Source: Todiramphus chloris collaris
Lineage: Eukaryota; Chordata; Aves; Coraciiformes; Alcedinidae
DNA length: 64,000 bases
NCBI GenBank assembly: GCA_025345505.1
Contig: JANVCC010000020.1
Location: 50,386,401-50,450,400 of the forward strand
Direction of reading: 5' to 3'
Part shown: positions 49,463 through 58,694 of the stretch, in pieces
How the letters are laid out: the number at the start of each line of letters is the position of its first letter
Numbering within the stretch: the first letter of the stretch is position 1
Program-made: the position numbers and the translations under genes
Notes under the pieces: generated by a model
Databases searched by the model: none
What the model was told of the DNA's origin: nothing
The model's input: the letters and a program-made list of their open reading frames with translations, nothing else

Positions 49463-52404
49463 CTGGAGAAAAACAAAACAAAAACACCAGAAAAAAAAGA
49501 CTAGAACACTTTTACAGAAATAATTAATTGAACATTTAAAAAAGCAACAGTACAATGTAACAGATGGTTCAGTCCTAACTAAAAAATTCTTCATGCAATG
49601 ATTATTCCACAATACAAAAGATTTCCAGACAAGTCAAAGCTGTGTTCTGCACAATGACCTTTCAATATAAAAATCCTACACATTATTTTAACACTTCAGC
49701 AAGCACTGCCTACAATAGCTAAAGATTAACAAGTACAAATACAGAATTAACAACCCTGAAAGATGTAATTAGCACCGAGTGCTTCAAATAGACCCCTTTG
49801 GTTTATACTAGTAGTTCACAAAAATGCAACATTAATCTAGTAAAGACAGGCATCTTAACTGTAGCAATGATTCTAGCAAAAATTCTTGTTTCCTAAGTGT
49901 ATTACGCAGATTAGAAAAAAACACCTTATGTCATACATACCTTGTGTCTTATGTATGAAGCCAGGTGAGTTTCTGTACAGCCACCTCCTAATAATGCCAA
50001 AGGTTCCTTGACTGTTAGCTGTAACACATGTTCGGCAGTTTCACAGGCATGCTGAAAACCAGATGAATTTGTGTTTAGAAATCTCATGATTAATGGGATT
50101 GTCCTCCATTGAAAAACTACAGGGATAAAGTTTTCAGTAGTTTCTGCTACAGACTTCATAAACTTGAATTACGTGTGGATACAAAGCTGCTGAGTGATTT
50201 CCAAAACCATGTTCACCTAATGAGAGGTTGTCTTTATTTGTTCACACTCAGTATGGAAAAGCAGAAATTAAAATGTACTCGATCCCTTTTTGCAAAACAG
50301 GTTTTTATATAACAAATCAATCAGTATTGATGGCATTCCTAGAACAGCTGCTCAATGCAAAACTACGCTTGACTACAACTGCAGGCATTGATGCTGGCCT
50401 TATGCTGGGCAATTTTTTCTTTATGCTCTTACATACCAAATAATGAGAATGAAAATATTTATCTGGCACTGGCCTCAAGAACAGGTGAAAAATGTCTCCA
50501 TCTCTAAAAAAAACTTCTCACATTAAAGACAATAAATGAACAAGAGCACTTAAAGGATTTTTGAAATTCTGGAAGCAAGGGTGTTTCTGAATTGCCTTCT
50601 GAAAAAAATCTAACTAAACTCCATTTATATACTGGAAAAAAAAAATCACTTTTCTAGACTCACCATATGTATATTTCATGACTTCATTTTTCTATTAAAA
50701 CCACAACTTTTTAAGAAAGATTTCACATAAATTTGCCTACCTTCAATTCCTCCCATGCTGTTTCATTTCTGTTACAGAGTACCAAGCTGCAGATAACTGT
50801 GTCACTAGGAATTAGATGTACAAAATGTTTTGAAGCAAAACTCTCAATGCGCACATCCTTCAAACTGCCATAACAATTATGAGGCAATAAATGTATGGAC
50901 GCTATAGGCTTTGAACCTGTCCAATTAAGAAAAGCAGAGAACAGTATGTATTACTGACATCAAAACAGCTAGCTGTTGCATTTCATAAAGCATTGACTTT
51001 TTCCTCATGGCTTTTAAAATTATATATGTTTTTCAACATTTCAATCTACACAGGAAATCACGAAGAAACCAGCATGTTTTCAAAGTGCGAAACTTATTGA
51101 GAGTTTAAGATAAAAAAGTGACAGTTTTATTCTCATTAGTTTGAAAATAAACTATTTGCAAACAATTGCTATAGTTGGATATTCCTCATGCAGCACTCGG
51201 TAATCACATGTGCAATATGTCATCATTACAGCCTGCAAAAGACTGACCTCACCTTAAAAAAAGGGTTTTCAGACTACAACAGAACTCTTTCTCAGCTGCT
51301 ACTATAGGATACAGAGAGAAGAGAATCCTTTGCACTGACACCAAAATAGATGGGTTTTCATTAGGATATGAACTTTAAGGACAGTTGTTTAGCACGGAAA
51401 ACTCGCTTGTTACCTGTTATCTGGCTCAGGGGTTCCATCAGAGATAGCCCAGCTCTATCCACAGCCATGACATGGTTCTCTTTCAGATACTGTTTCAAGG
51501 ATGGATGGATAACTTTCTGGCACACTACAAGGCCAACCTCATCATTAACCAGCTGCTTTCCTACATCAAGCAACTGATTCAGCTCTGACATTTCTAGAGA
51601 TATTCCATGATGGACTGTTACTGTTCCTTCTTCAGGGCTGAAGCAGTCTCCTGACATGGACACGCAGAAGAGTGCCATCTTGATCGTGTCTGAACAAGTT
51701 CTTTTGACAGTAAGTGGTGTCGCCAACTCAATTTTTGGCATTTCAATCAGTAGTCCAGGAAGAACTGTAGAATCCACAACTCTTCTACCTTTCACAGGTA
51801 CTATTATACACTTTCCTAAAACAGCATTAGTCTCAACATGACATGGAACAGTAAACATAAAAGCCTTTAAAATCAGCATGGTGATATGGTCAATTTCTGG
51901 TTTATTAAGCATGCAAGCAGGTTTGCTTGTTAATACGCTACGTACCAAACGAAGCAGAGTCTCAACATTGCTAAAATCTACAGGCACTCTACAAGCACAG
52001 GCCTCAGATTTGAGGTAGTCCATACACAGACTCAAAAGATGCTGGCTTATTTTAACAACAGTGCAAGATGCAACATTTAGGCTTTTAAAGTTTTCAATCA
52101 AATTACAGCAAAGAATGGCAGTAAATAAGCCACAGTCACTGTAGCGGGATAGATGGTTCTGTACAGAGGCCATCAAAATCCTTAACACGGGATGACTGAC
52201 AGAAAGATGACTGAGTAGAGCTGAAGATTGTGAAGTTGTACAAACATAACCTCCCACGCCATTGTGGAGCTGTTTGAGTCTACCAGTAGGACCGTAGCAA
52301 GATTTTACTATTGCACTCAGCAGAGACAGTGACTGACTAACTGCATCTTCAGTTAAAGGTTCACTACTAAATAACGGAGGCTTTTTAGCTTCAAGGCGAG
52401 ACAT
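49022..52404 (-). CDS. MKKS: MKKS/BBS6 chaperonin-like protein, four coding exons
   Basis: Joined exons 52404-51414, 50916-50741, 50051-49941 and 49462-49022 give 572 codons; human MKKS has 570. The protein is a divergent group II chaperonin (CCT/TRiC-like). With BBS10, BBS12 and CCT subunits it assembles the BBSome, and it sits at centrosomes and basal bodies (family knowledge). It starts MSRLEAKK, with GPTGRLKQL at 38-46. Y37, T57 and H84, mutated in human McKusick-Kaufman or Bardet-Biedl patients, are conserved. GGGCTETHL lies at about 411-419 and the C terminus is [11 protein letters not shown]. The CCT nucleotide-site motif GDGTT is replaced by SDCGLFT (89-95), the usual MKKS loss of ATPase sequence. 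The codon two positions before ATG is TTG, so the MSRL start at 52404 is chosen. The mRNA also carries upstream microprotein ORFs. Confidence 0.97.
49941..50051 (-). CDS. MKKS: MKKS coding exon 3
   Basis: A 111-nt exon in phase 0, with acceptor ggttttcag and donor gtatgt. It encodes 37 residues, [20 protein letters not shown] followed by [17 protein letters not shown]. The GGG-C-TE segment is the chaperonin equatorial motif of the C-terminal half. Confidence 0.96.
50741..50916 (-). CDS. MKKS: MKKS coding exon 2
   Basis: A 176-nt exon with acceptor aattggacag and donor gtaggc. With the carried-over G it encodes 59 codons, starting GSKPIASIH and ending [12 protein letters not shown]. It includes [20 protein letters not shown], closely similar to human [20 protein letters not shown]. 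No long open frame reveals it, so it is easily missed. Confidence 0.95.
50917..51413 (-). other. MKKS: MKKS introns (coding part)
   Basis: This interval is the first coding intron; the others are 50052-50740 and 49463-49940. All have GT-AG ends. Nothing else is recognised in them. Confidence 0.9.
51414..52404 (-). CDS. MKKS: MKKS coding exon 1 (residues 1-330)
   Basis: This carries 991 nt of CDS, ending ATA ACA G before the donor gtaaca (phase 1). It encodes the N-terminal equatorial, intermediate and most of the apical domain. The frame stays open for 19 further codons into the intron, which inflates a simple ORF call to 349 residues. The exon itself begins upstream at about 52850, so it also holds uMKKS2. 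Confidence 0.97.
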
Positions 52405-52651
52405 TTTCAAAGTAAGATTTTAAAAATGGCCAACAAAACAGATGTCATTTTTACTTAGATCTGTAATACATAGCACTTCTAAAATTTAAAGTAGGACATT
52501 TTAATTCTTTGCAGCTGTGGATTATTATTATTCTAAATATGAAACAGAACATACAGTATGATAGCATTCCTGTCACTGCTCATAATCTATCTCTGAAATT
52601 GAGGCTTAAATCCTACTGCAAAGTTGATAAATAATGACAGCAGCAAAGTAT

Positions 52652-52657
52652 TTTATT
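52652..52657 (-). promoter_or_regulatory. AATAAA overlapping the uMKKS2 stop codon
   Basis: GAATAAAATA contains the stop codon TAA inside the hexamer. Cleavage after it would give an mRNA with the microprotein frames but without the MKKS chaperonin. Mammalian MKKS is reported to make such short, alternatively polyadenylated mRNAs. Confidence 0.6.
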
Positions 52658-52802
52658 CACGATGATCTTTTTTAGCTTCCGACTGTGATCGAACAGATTT
52701 TTTTGCAACAAAGTTCACAAGCATGCTTCCAAAATGGACACCTATAAGTGACAGTCCTGCAACAAGTAGAAAGTTCTTTCTACTCCAGCTACCTTTCTTC
52801 AT
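52653..52802 (-). CDS. uMKKS2-type mitochondrial microprotein (49 aa) in the MKKS leader
   Basis: An ATG with purine at -3 (gagATGA) opens a 49-codon frame: MKKGSWSRKNFLLVAGLSLI, then GVHFGSMLVNFVAKK, and ending KKDHRE before TAA. It has a basic N terminus, one hydrophobic span at about 11-33 and a charged C-terminal tail. Mammalian MKKS mRNA carries a 50-codon uORF, uMKKS2, whose product is found in mitochondrial membranes; position, order and length agree. The frame sits wholly in one exon between uMKKS1 and MKKS, and its stop overlaps an AATAAA. It is too short for a usual gene caller. Conservation since mammals would be decisive; the assignment by position is strong, and the function is unknown. 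Confidence 0.82.
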   Translation of the reverse strand: MKKGSWSRKNFLLVAGLSLIGVHFGSMLVNFVAKKSVRSQSEAKKDHRE

Positions 52803-52850
52803 CTCTTCTTCTGGCAGCACTCAGAGGAAAAGCTTCAAAGACAATTATAC

Positions 52851-53780
52851 CTACAATAAAAACCACAAAAATTAGAATAATCATATGACAATATTGGCCT
52901 GAAATACTTTATTTTTCACAAAAAACTCACATAAGGACAAATACCAAACTACAATGCTTTTTCTTTGAGAAAGCCTATTAATATAACATGTAGTACAATC
53001 ACAAAATAGGACACAAATTATACATTTGTTAATCACCTCAATTCTGATCATTGGTTTATATACTGGTTTACCTGTAGGTCTGCAAGTAACAGGCCACTAT
53101 AAACCGCACCGAGTTGTACAAAAGTGTAAAAAATATAGTGATATTAACCTGTTTTCACTGGAGAACAAAGGAACTACTCAGCAATGTTTCCCAGACAACT
53201 ACTTCAGAAACAAAACCTTTTAACATTCAAAAAACTTTAAGAAATCTCTGCCTCTGAAAGGTTTCTTTCTTCAGAAGGCCAAAATACCCCCCAAACCCCC
53301 TGCCCTCTTAAACACTTCAGAATTTACATGGTTATTTAATTACATTTCTAAGTAATTTCTACAGTAATGAGACTTCTCATACTTCATTTTGTTCAGTGTC
53401 TACTGTAATTACCACCCCTACTAACAACATATGGTATGTCACTCCATAAATTTACAATTATTTCTGGGCAGTTCTGAAGCTGAAAGGGCGCTTGCAGACC
53501 CAGTTTAGTCACAAGAGTGCGTTGCCTTGAAGTTACTGGATTTTAAGTGTCTTTAAGACCTATAATATCACCAATCCTATCACGTGAGATTTAGCAGTAT
53601 TATTTGAGAGGCAGGCTGCATTTTTTCTGTCCACGTAACTATGAGATTAATTCAGTTGCAAAAAAAAAAATTAACACTCTCAAAGATCAAAGTTAGAGCA
53701 GCAAGACTGCATCTGTTAGAAAATTCTTATTTGACTCATCTGCTGCCTCAAAAATAAACACAACTAATTAGGCAACTTAC
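52851..53780 (-). other. MKKS: MKKS leader intron
   Basis: Donor gtaagttgcc at 53780 and acceptor ttattgtag at 52851. No conserved frame is recognised inside its 930 nt. Confidence 0.75.
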
Positions 53781-53801
53781 CCACAATGCACAGCGCTAAA
53801 G

Positions 53802-53993
53802 CTATTTTTCTTTATTTTTGTGATCACTTTGCATCACGTATGCCACAATCCCAGGTTCTGGAACAATGTTCTCTGTCTTCACTTGGAAAATAGGACTGGA
53901 CTTGATGTGAAACCACGCCCAGTGCACCAGCCCAAGGCTAGTTCCCATAACAATCAGAACTTTGTAGTCCTTCCAGAAGGTTTTAAGACCCAT
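53802..53993 (-). CDS. uMKKS1-type mitochondrial microprotein (63 aa) in the MKKS leader
   Basis: A complete 63-codon frame: MGLKTFWKDYKVLIVMG, then TSLGLVHWAWFHIKSS, a tail with FQVKTENIVPEPGIVAYV, and the end HKNKEK with TAG. The start context gcaATGG is strong (purine at -3, G at +4). There is one hydrophobic segment at about 12-30 followed by a polar tail. Human MKKS has a 63-codon uORF, uMKKS1, whose product is a mitochondrial membrane peptide that represses MKKS translation; the length is identical and the position matches. The AATAAA at 53816-53811 lies in its last codons. Role unknown beyond the family report. Confidence 0.87.
   Translation of the reverse strand: MGLKTFWKDYKVLIVMGTSLGLVHWAWFHIKSSPIFQVKTENIVPEPGIVAYVMQSDHKNKEK
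53811..53816 (-). promoter_or_regulatory. AATAAA inside the 3' end of uMKKS1, 30 nt before the splice donor
   Basis: AAA AAT AAA GAA AAA TAG holds the hexamer, and the exon donor is 30 nt further on. Cleavage at the usual 10-30 nt would fall between the uMKKS1 stop and the 5' splice site. Polyadenylation and splicing could therefore compete here. Confidence 0.5.
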
Positions 53994-54006
53994 TGCAAAC
54001 TGGCAT
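53983..54006 (-). CDS. Seven-codon mini-uORF overlapping the uMKKS1 start
   Basis: ATG at 54006 reads MPVCNGS then TAA, out of frame with uMKKS1 and overlapping its ATG (53993). A further upstream ORF (uMKKS0) is reported for the mammalian mRNA, and this may be its counterpart. Context gtagATGC has G at -4 and A at -3? only if the leader is spliced as inferred; the effect on uMKKS1 start choice is inference. Confidence 0.45.
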   Translation of the reverse strand: MPVCNGS

Positions 54007-54010
54007 CTAC

Positions 54011-55123
54011 CTAGGTAAAGATAATTTATTATTTTAAGTATAAACTCTAGAAATCCTCCTTTTTTTTTAAACTCATAATAACAGCAGAGAACAAGTAAAC
54101 CTGAATGTTAATATCTTTAATTACAGCGCAGCAGATAATTAAGCCAAAATGATACAAGAAAGTATTACTTTGTGAACTTAAAAAAAAGATATAAAAGTAA
54201 CCTCAATTCAGACACCTTGAAATGTTAACTGCTGCATTTGCTTCGAGCTTTGGCAGGCTAAAGCTTAAAGCTTTGTTATTTTGTTATGTCTATCTAATTA
54301 CAAATGTTACTGCTTCAGAGGGTATATATTTGAAGTGTAAACCAATGTGACTTCAAAACACACCTCTTTTCCTCCATAGTTAATAAAATTCAGTAACTAG
54401 CAGGTCAAACAAGCTGCAAAGCTTCCGACATCTCTTTACAGTACCCACAGCAGGAACTACACCCGACTGCCTTAGCCCTTGATGTTCAGAGATTATAACA
54501 GTTATCAGTACAAGTGCACCAAATTAATCCTCATCTAAAGAGAATGTGAAAAACTCTAATTCCCACAGGATTTCATTAAGTACCTACCATACAAACAAAA
54601 ACTATGTATACTCTGTTTTTAATTCCAAAATAACTTCTCGGTTTAAGCAGCTACAAAGGTACAACTTGGAGTAAATGCTCCTGCTCAACTGCATCCACCT
54701 GACAAGTGTCCCACTAAGGCTCCCTCCATCATGCTGTGGAGATGTCACAGCACTCGGCACGGTCGCAGAGCCAGCTGGTGTGCACGAAGCAGCCGCACGC
54801 CGTCTGTAAGCTCCTAAGGTGCCCAAACGAGCGGCTGCAGCGCAGCCCAGCCCAGGGACAGGAGAGCAACAAGGACCTCGACCTCGGTCGTGCCGCGACA
54901 CGTCCCCAGCCGACCCCTCCCTCTACCCTGACATCCCAGCGCCCTTGTAGCGCGGCCGCTGAGAGGGCAGTGGCTCCCACAGGGCCAGAGACGGCTGAAG
55001 AATGCCTGCGGCAAGGAAGGGGGCCGGCACAACTGAGGCTTCCCTCTCCTCTTTTTGCGCAGCAAGAAGCTACGAGTAGAGAAGGCGCTGCCCGGCAACC
55101 CCAGCGGCGCTCCCGGCGCTCAC
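54011..55123 (-). other. MKKS: MKKS first intron, GC-rich at its upstream end
   Basis: An intron implied by the exon 1 donor and the 54011 acceptor. The part above about 54700 is CpG-rich. It supports several long open frames on both strands (up to 192 codons) that reflect a shortage of A/T stop codons. None resembles a known protein. Confidence 0.6.
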
Positions 55124-55250
55124 CTCGGCTCGTACCGCGGAGGCGAGAAGAGCACTCCGCTGCCCCAGGGAATAAGGCCAGAACCGCCTGCCCTCCCCTG
55201 CGCCTTTCAACCCCCACCGGCAGAAAACGGCCCCACAGAAGCCGGAAGTG
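55124..55250 (-). other. MKKS: MKKS first exon, non-coding (limits inferred)
   Basis: A good donor GAG|GTGAGC ends the exon at 55124. The start is placed near the ETS site CCGGAAGTG at 55242-55250. No ATG occurs in the exon as drawn. The start site needs transcript evidence. Confidence 0.5.
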
Positions 55251-55440
55251 CGACTCGCGCCCCGCCTCTCCATCCGCACGGGCAGCGTTTCTCCTCTCGC
55301 TCCCTATTGGCTAAACCCAACATCGCGTGATCACTCCCGGCGTCACGTGGCCGTACGGGGCGCTCGCTCTCGCGCGTGGCTCACCCGCGTGCTGTTGCCC
55401 CGGCGGCCGTTTTGCGTTCGGGCAGAATAGGGCGGGCGGT
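55240..55440. promoter_or_regulatory. Bidirectional MKKS/SLX4IP promoter
   Basis: Visible elements are an ETS/GABPA site CCGGAAGTG (55242-55250), an inverted CCAAT box ATTGG (55306-55310) and an E-box CACGTG inside CGTCACGTGG (55344-55349). No TATA box is seen. GCCATTTTGG at about 55442 and CCATATTG at about 55481 look like YY1 sites just downstream of the SLX4IP start. In mammals the two genes are also head to head. Confidence 0.65.
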
Positions 55441-55544
55441 AGCCATTTTGGATAGGGGAGAAGAAGCTGGTGCTGGGCAGCCATATTGCTTGGGGGCAGC
55501 GGAGCCGTTAAGACCGTTGGAAGCAGGCACGGCGCAGGGAGGAG
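55430..55544 (+). other. SLX4IP: SLX4IP first exon, non-coding (inferred)
   Basis: A GC-rich transcript start region with YY1-like motifs, ending in the possible donor GAG|GTACGG at 55545. The protein starts in a later exon, as I recall for the human gene. Exon limits rest on splice-signal reading only. Confidence 0.4.
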
Positions 55545-56797
55545 GTACGGCGCGGGTGGGCTGCGACCCCCCGCTGGCAGGCTCTTGCGGGTAGCGGCCG
55601 CGCCTTTTTCTTCAGTCTCTCTTTCCTCCCTAGAGAACCGTGGCAGGTGATGTTCTGGAGGGGGGGCTGTTGCTGGGGTGCTATCAGCCGGTTCCCGCCG
55701 CGCCTCCCTCAGTCACCGCCTCGGCTGGTTCCCTCCTGTGCCGCCCCCCGCGTCAGCAGCCGATAAATCCCATTCAGGCGGGAGCCGCCGAAGCATTGGC
55801 CAGGCTTAAAAATACACCTATCGCTCTGGGTTTTCTCCCTTGCCTAACTTCTGGTGCTGTCACATCGCATTACTTCTGCGTGCGCCGGGCTGAGCCTTCC
55901 CGCAGGCGGACGCTTATCCTGACCAAGAGAAGTTCAAGCAAACTTTGTTGCCTGACCTCAATTTTTTCCTTAGCTCTCTTCTGCACCTTCTCCATATTCA
56001 CTCCTCTCTACCCCTACTTCTGCAGTCAGTGACAAGAATATCTTTAATATTCATATGATAATGGATGGGTTTATTTTTAATTTTGTGCTTAGTTGCAGAG
56101 TTCACAACTGTAACCAAAAGACAAGTTTTTAATGCCTCCTCTTCATGCAGAGAGGACCATAACAATTTCTTACACAGTTTTGTGGAACAGCTGAATTCAT
56201 TGAATATGTAATGAACATCACACGCAGCTGTTCCACATAAATTAAAAAAAAGCATTCAGTAATGCAGAAACATAAGAGCAAGCACCTGTCTGTAATAAGC
56301 ACTCTGATGTTCCTCAGAATCTCTCATTCCTCTAGTTCTATGCAGTTGTGTGGTGAATGGGTAATGCTTCTGAAAGTTGATTGTTGAACTTTAAAGGTGA
56401 ATTGTCAGCTCATGAATGAAGGAGTGTAGGTAACAATGAGCTAAAAATATGCTAACTTGGTGGAAGAGTAGTATCTAAAGGTTAAGTGGAGAAACCAGTA
56501 ATAGTGAGCCTAAAAATTGTGAAACTGCAAAATGTGAAGATTCTGGTATGACTTTTCAGAACTAGAAATATCTTACTAAGTATGTGAGTATCTGAGTCTT
56601 CCCCAGTTTGGCATCAGCTCAGAAACTGACAAGTGCTGGAGTTGGACCGGACAGCATTTGACTCCCATACCTAAGGACTGGGAAGTTCAGAAAAATCCCC
56701 TTTTATATTGTGATAGTTAGTTTTAAACTATGAGAATAATTAATATTAACTTCTGGAGAGTTCCTTAATTAGTATTTAGTGGTTTTGTCTTTTTCAG

Positions 56798-56979
56798 GTG
56801 CCCACCTCTTCCCGCACATGGTAAAGGCACCCAAAGATGGGCAATGTGTGAATAGTTTGCAGCTGTTGTGTTAGAAGCTGGTGTATCTTCAAGTGGGCAT
56901 GTGTGGCAGGAGTTCACAGTCCTTCATTCTCTGCTGAGTACCAAATTGTCTCACCACAGGAATCTACTTCTTTGCTAAG
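56798..56979 (+). other. SLX4IP: Candidate extra 5' UTR exon of SLX4IP
   Basis: Flanked by a good acceptor (ggttttgtctttttcag) and a good donor (CTAAG|GTAAGG), 182 nt apart. It could be an alternative leader exon. No transcript evidence is available and the pair could be chance. Confidence 0.3.
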
Positions 56980-58694
56980 GTAAGGTGCTGTTGCTTGCTC
57001 TCTGGGAGGTCATGTTTCCTGGCTTCTCCTGAAGGTCCACCATTCCATTTAACATCAAATTTAGGAAAGAGGTATTCTGATGGATTATTTTTGAAGGATG
57101 TCTCACTCTAACTACAGGGAACTTAGGTGTTTAATTCTAGATCATGTTTTCTTATACGTGCTGTTTAACAAAAATTTCGTTTTGGAAATACTACAAACAA
57201 CATACCAAGATGATATAGTCTCTGATAGAATATTTTCAGCTTTATTTGCTTTTCTTTGCATTTCTTTATGTATAGCTTCCTTCTGAGGTTTGCATTAGTC
57301 TACAACAGTTTGAAACAGCGTCTTGTTACCATATAGTAGCAATTGTAAATGATCTGTGTTTCTTGTGGGGTTTTTCAATGCAGAAAATGGCAAAGTATTT
57401 TAGGACTTGCTGGTTTTTTTTGTTTATTTGTTGTTTTTTTTCCTCTCTCTTTTTTCCTTTTTTTTTTTTGTACAATTGGCGTGTGTTTTCCTTAATTTTC
57501 TGCTGTCTCAGTATTGTGCATTTTTTCATTGCTGACAGTTCATTGACTTTCTTGATGGGTCACATGTTAAGTGTATTTTTTTTGGTTTTCTAAGACTTTG
57601 CTTACATGTATTTTGTATGCTGTATTTCCTTTGTCTTATGGTTAATGCAAAGAATGGGGTAGTTTGTAAGCTCCCAAAGTCAGCTTACTCCTATGAAGAG
57701 CAAATCGAATCAAAGATTTATTTTTTTGTGCATCTTTTTATTTTTCCTTTTTTTTTTTCTTTGTTATTTTGTAATTGGATTTGGAGAGGATTTCTGCCTC
57801 AGGTAGAATCATAGTACATCAGTAGTAGCAGATTTGTTGCAACAGTAGTATTCTGGATGGCAAATTGTTACCAAAAAAAAAAACCAGAGATTGATGCCCC
57901 CAGGGTAAGTTTAGCTGATTGGTACATATGTTTTGCTTGTTCTCAAGCAGGATGTGAGCATTTGGAGCAGGGGTAATGCTCTGGTATGTTTTGTTGCAAC
58001 TCTTCATATTATTGCTATTATAAGGAATAAAGATTAAACATTAGCAGTTCAGATATTGTTCTGTAGATCACAGGCCTGCAGCACCATTGTGAATTGTATA
58101 CGACATGCAGCTCAAAAATTACATACAGTGTAGGTAAACTATGTTCCTGAAAGAATCAGGCAAAGTACCCTGTGTTCTACCATATGCCATGGTACAGGTA
58201 ATTCTATGTAGATGTTAGGTTTGATCAATATTGTCCTTGCTGCTGTAGCAGCTTTTAGTTGAGTGTGCTCCACAGCAAACTATGTTTGTAATTACAGATT
58301 TCCTAACTTCAGTTTATGATTGTAGCTGCTTAGAGAAGAAACTATAGCATTTTAAGTGCTGCTGCTTCTTGCTGTTTCTTGCCTCTAGTTTTTCCTTCTA
58401 TTTTTTTTTTTTTTTTCTTTTCCCCTCCTGGTTGGGGGAAGGAAGGAGGAATCATTAGTAAAGCTCTAGATACTAGCCTTTCATTAAAAATAAAAACCTA
58501 ATCCTAAGATGCTGCTCAGACTTTTTTTTTAAGATCATCTGATGAGTTGTATGTGCCCCAGTTTTGTGGCATTTTGAAAGGTCTGTGCTATAACTTATTT
58601 GCTTTTTGGTTTTGTTTGATGGGTTGGGTAGTCGTTCCTTGGAGTTTTTGAACACCAGGAATAGAATCTTGTACACTGTTATAATGAACTGAGT

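Larger units (their letters stand above)
52405..52850 (-). other. MKKS: MKKS 5' leader part within coding exon 1
   Basis: The acceptor tttattgtag at 52851 starts the exon. It contains uMKKS2 (52802-52653) and then 248 nt before the MKKS start codon. It carries an AATAAA overlapping the uMKKS2 stop. Confidence 0.75.
53781..54010 (-). other. MKKS: MKKS leader exon carrying uMKKS1
   Basis: The acceptor ctttacctag precedes 54010. The donor after 53781 (TGG|GTAAGT) is a near-perfect U1 match. The 230-nt exon contains the mini-ORF and uMKKS1. Exon limits come from splice signals only. Confidence 0.75.
54870..55790. promoter_or_regulatory. CpG island
   Basis: A block rich in G+C and CpG, in sharp contrast with the A/T-rich flanks. 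It contains NotI-type GCGGCCGC at about 54952-54959. It covers the MKKS/SLX4IP head-to-head starts. Limits are by eye. Confidence 0.8.

Noticed and set aside
49463-49612. N-terminal 50 codons of the 196-codon minus-strand frame
   Set aside because: Pyrimidine-rich intron read-through before the acceptor ttctccag; the MKKS similarity begins only after it.
51361-51413. The last 19 codons of the 349-codon open frame of MKKS
   Set aside because: They lie past a good donor (ACAG|GTAACA), do not resemble MKKS, and the family continues in the exon at 50916.
52405-52410. Two extra codons before MSRL at the MKKS start
   Set aside because: The first of these codons is TTG on the minus strand, not [11 protein letters not shown] matches the known start.
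54729-55314. Long frames on both strands (up to 192 codons) in the CpG island
   Set aside because: GC-rich DNA has few stop codons; the sequences are low complexity, overlap each other antisense and match no family. They overlap the promoter and non-coding first exon.
55640-56032. 130-codon plus-strand frame after the SLX4IP start
   Set aside because: No known similarity; it lies in CpG-island and intron sequence, and the coding start of SLX4IP is clear at 61246.
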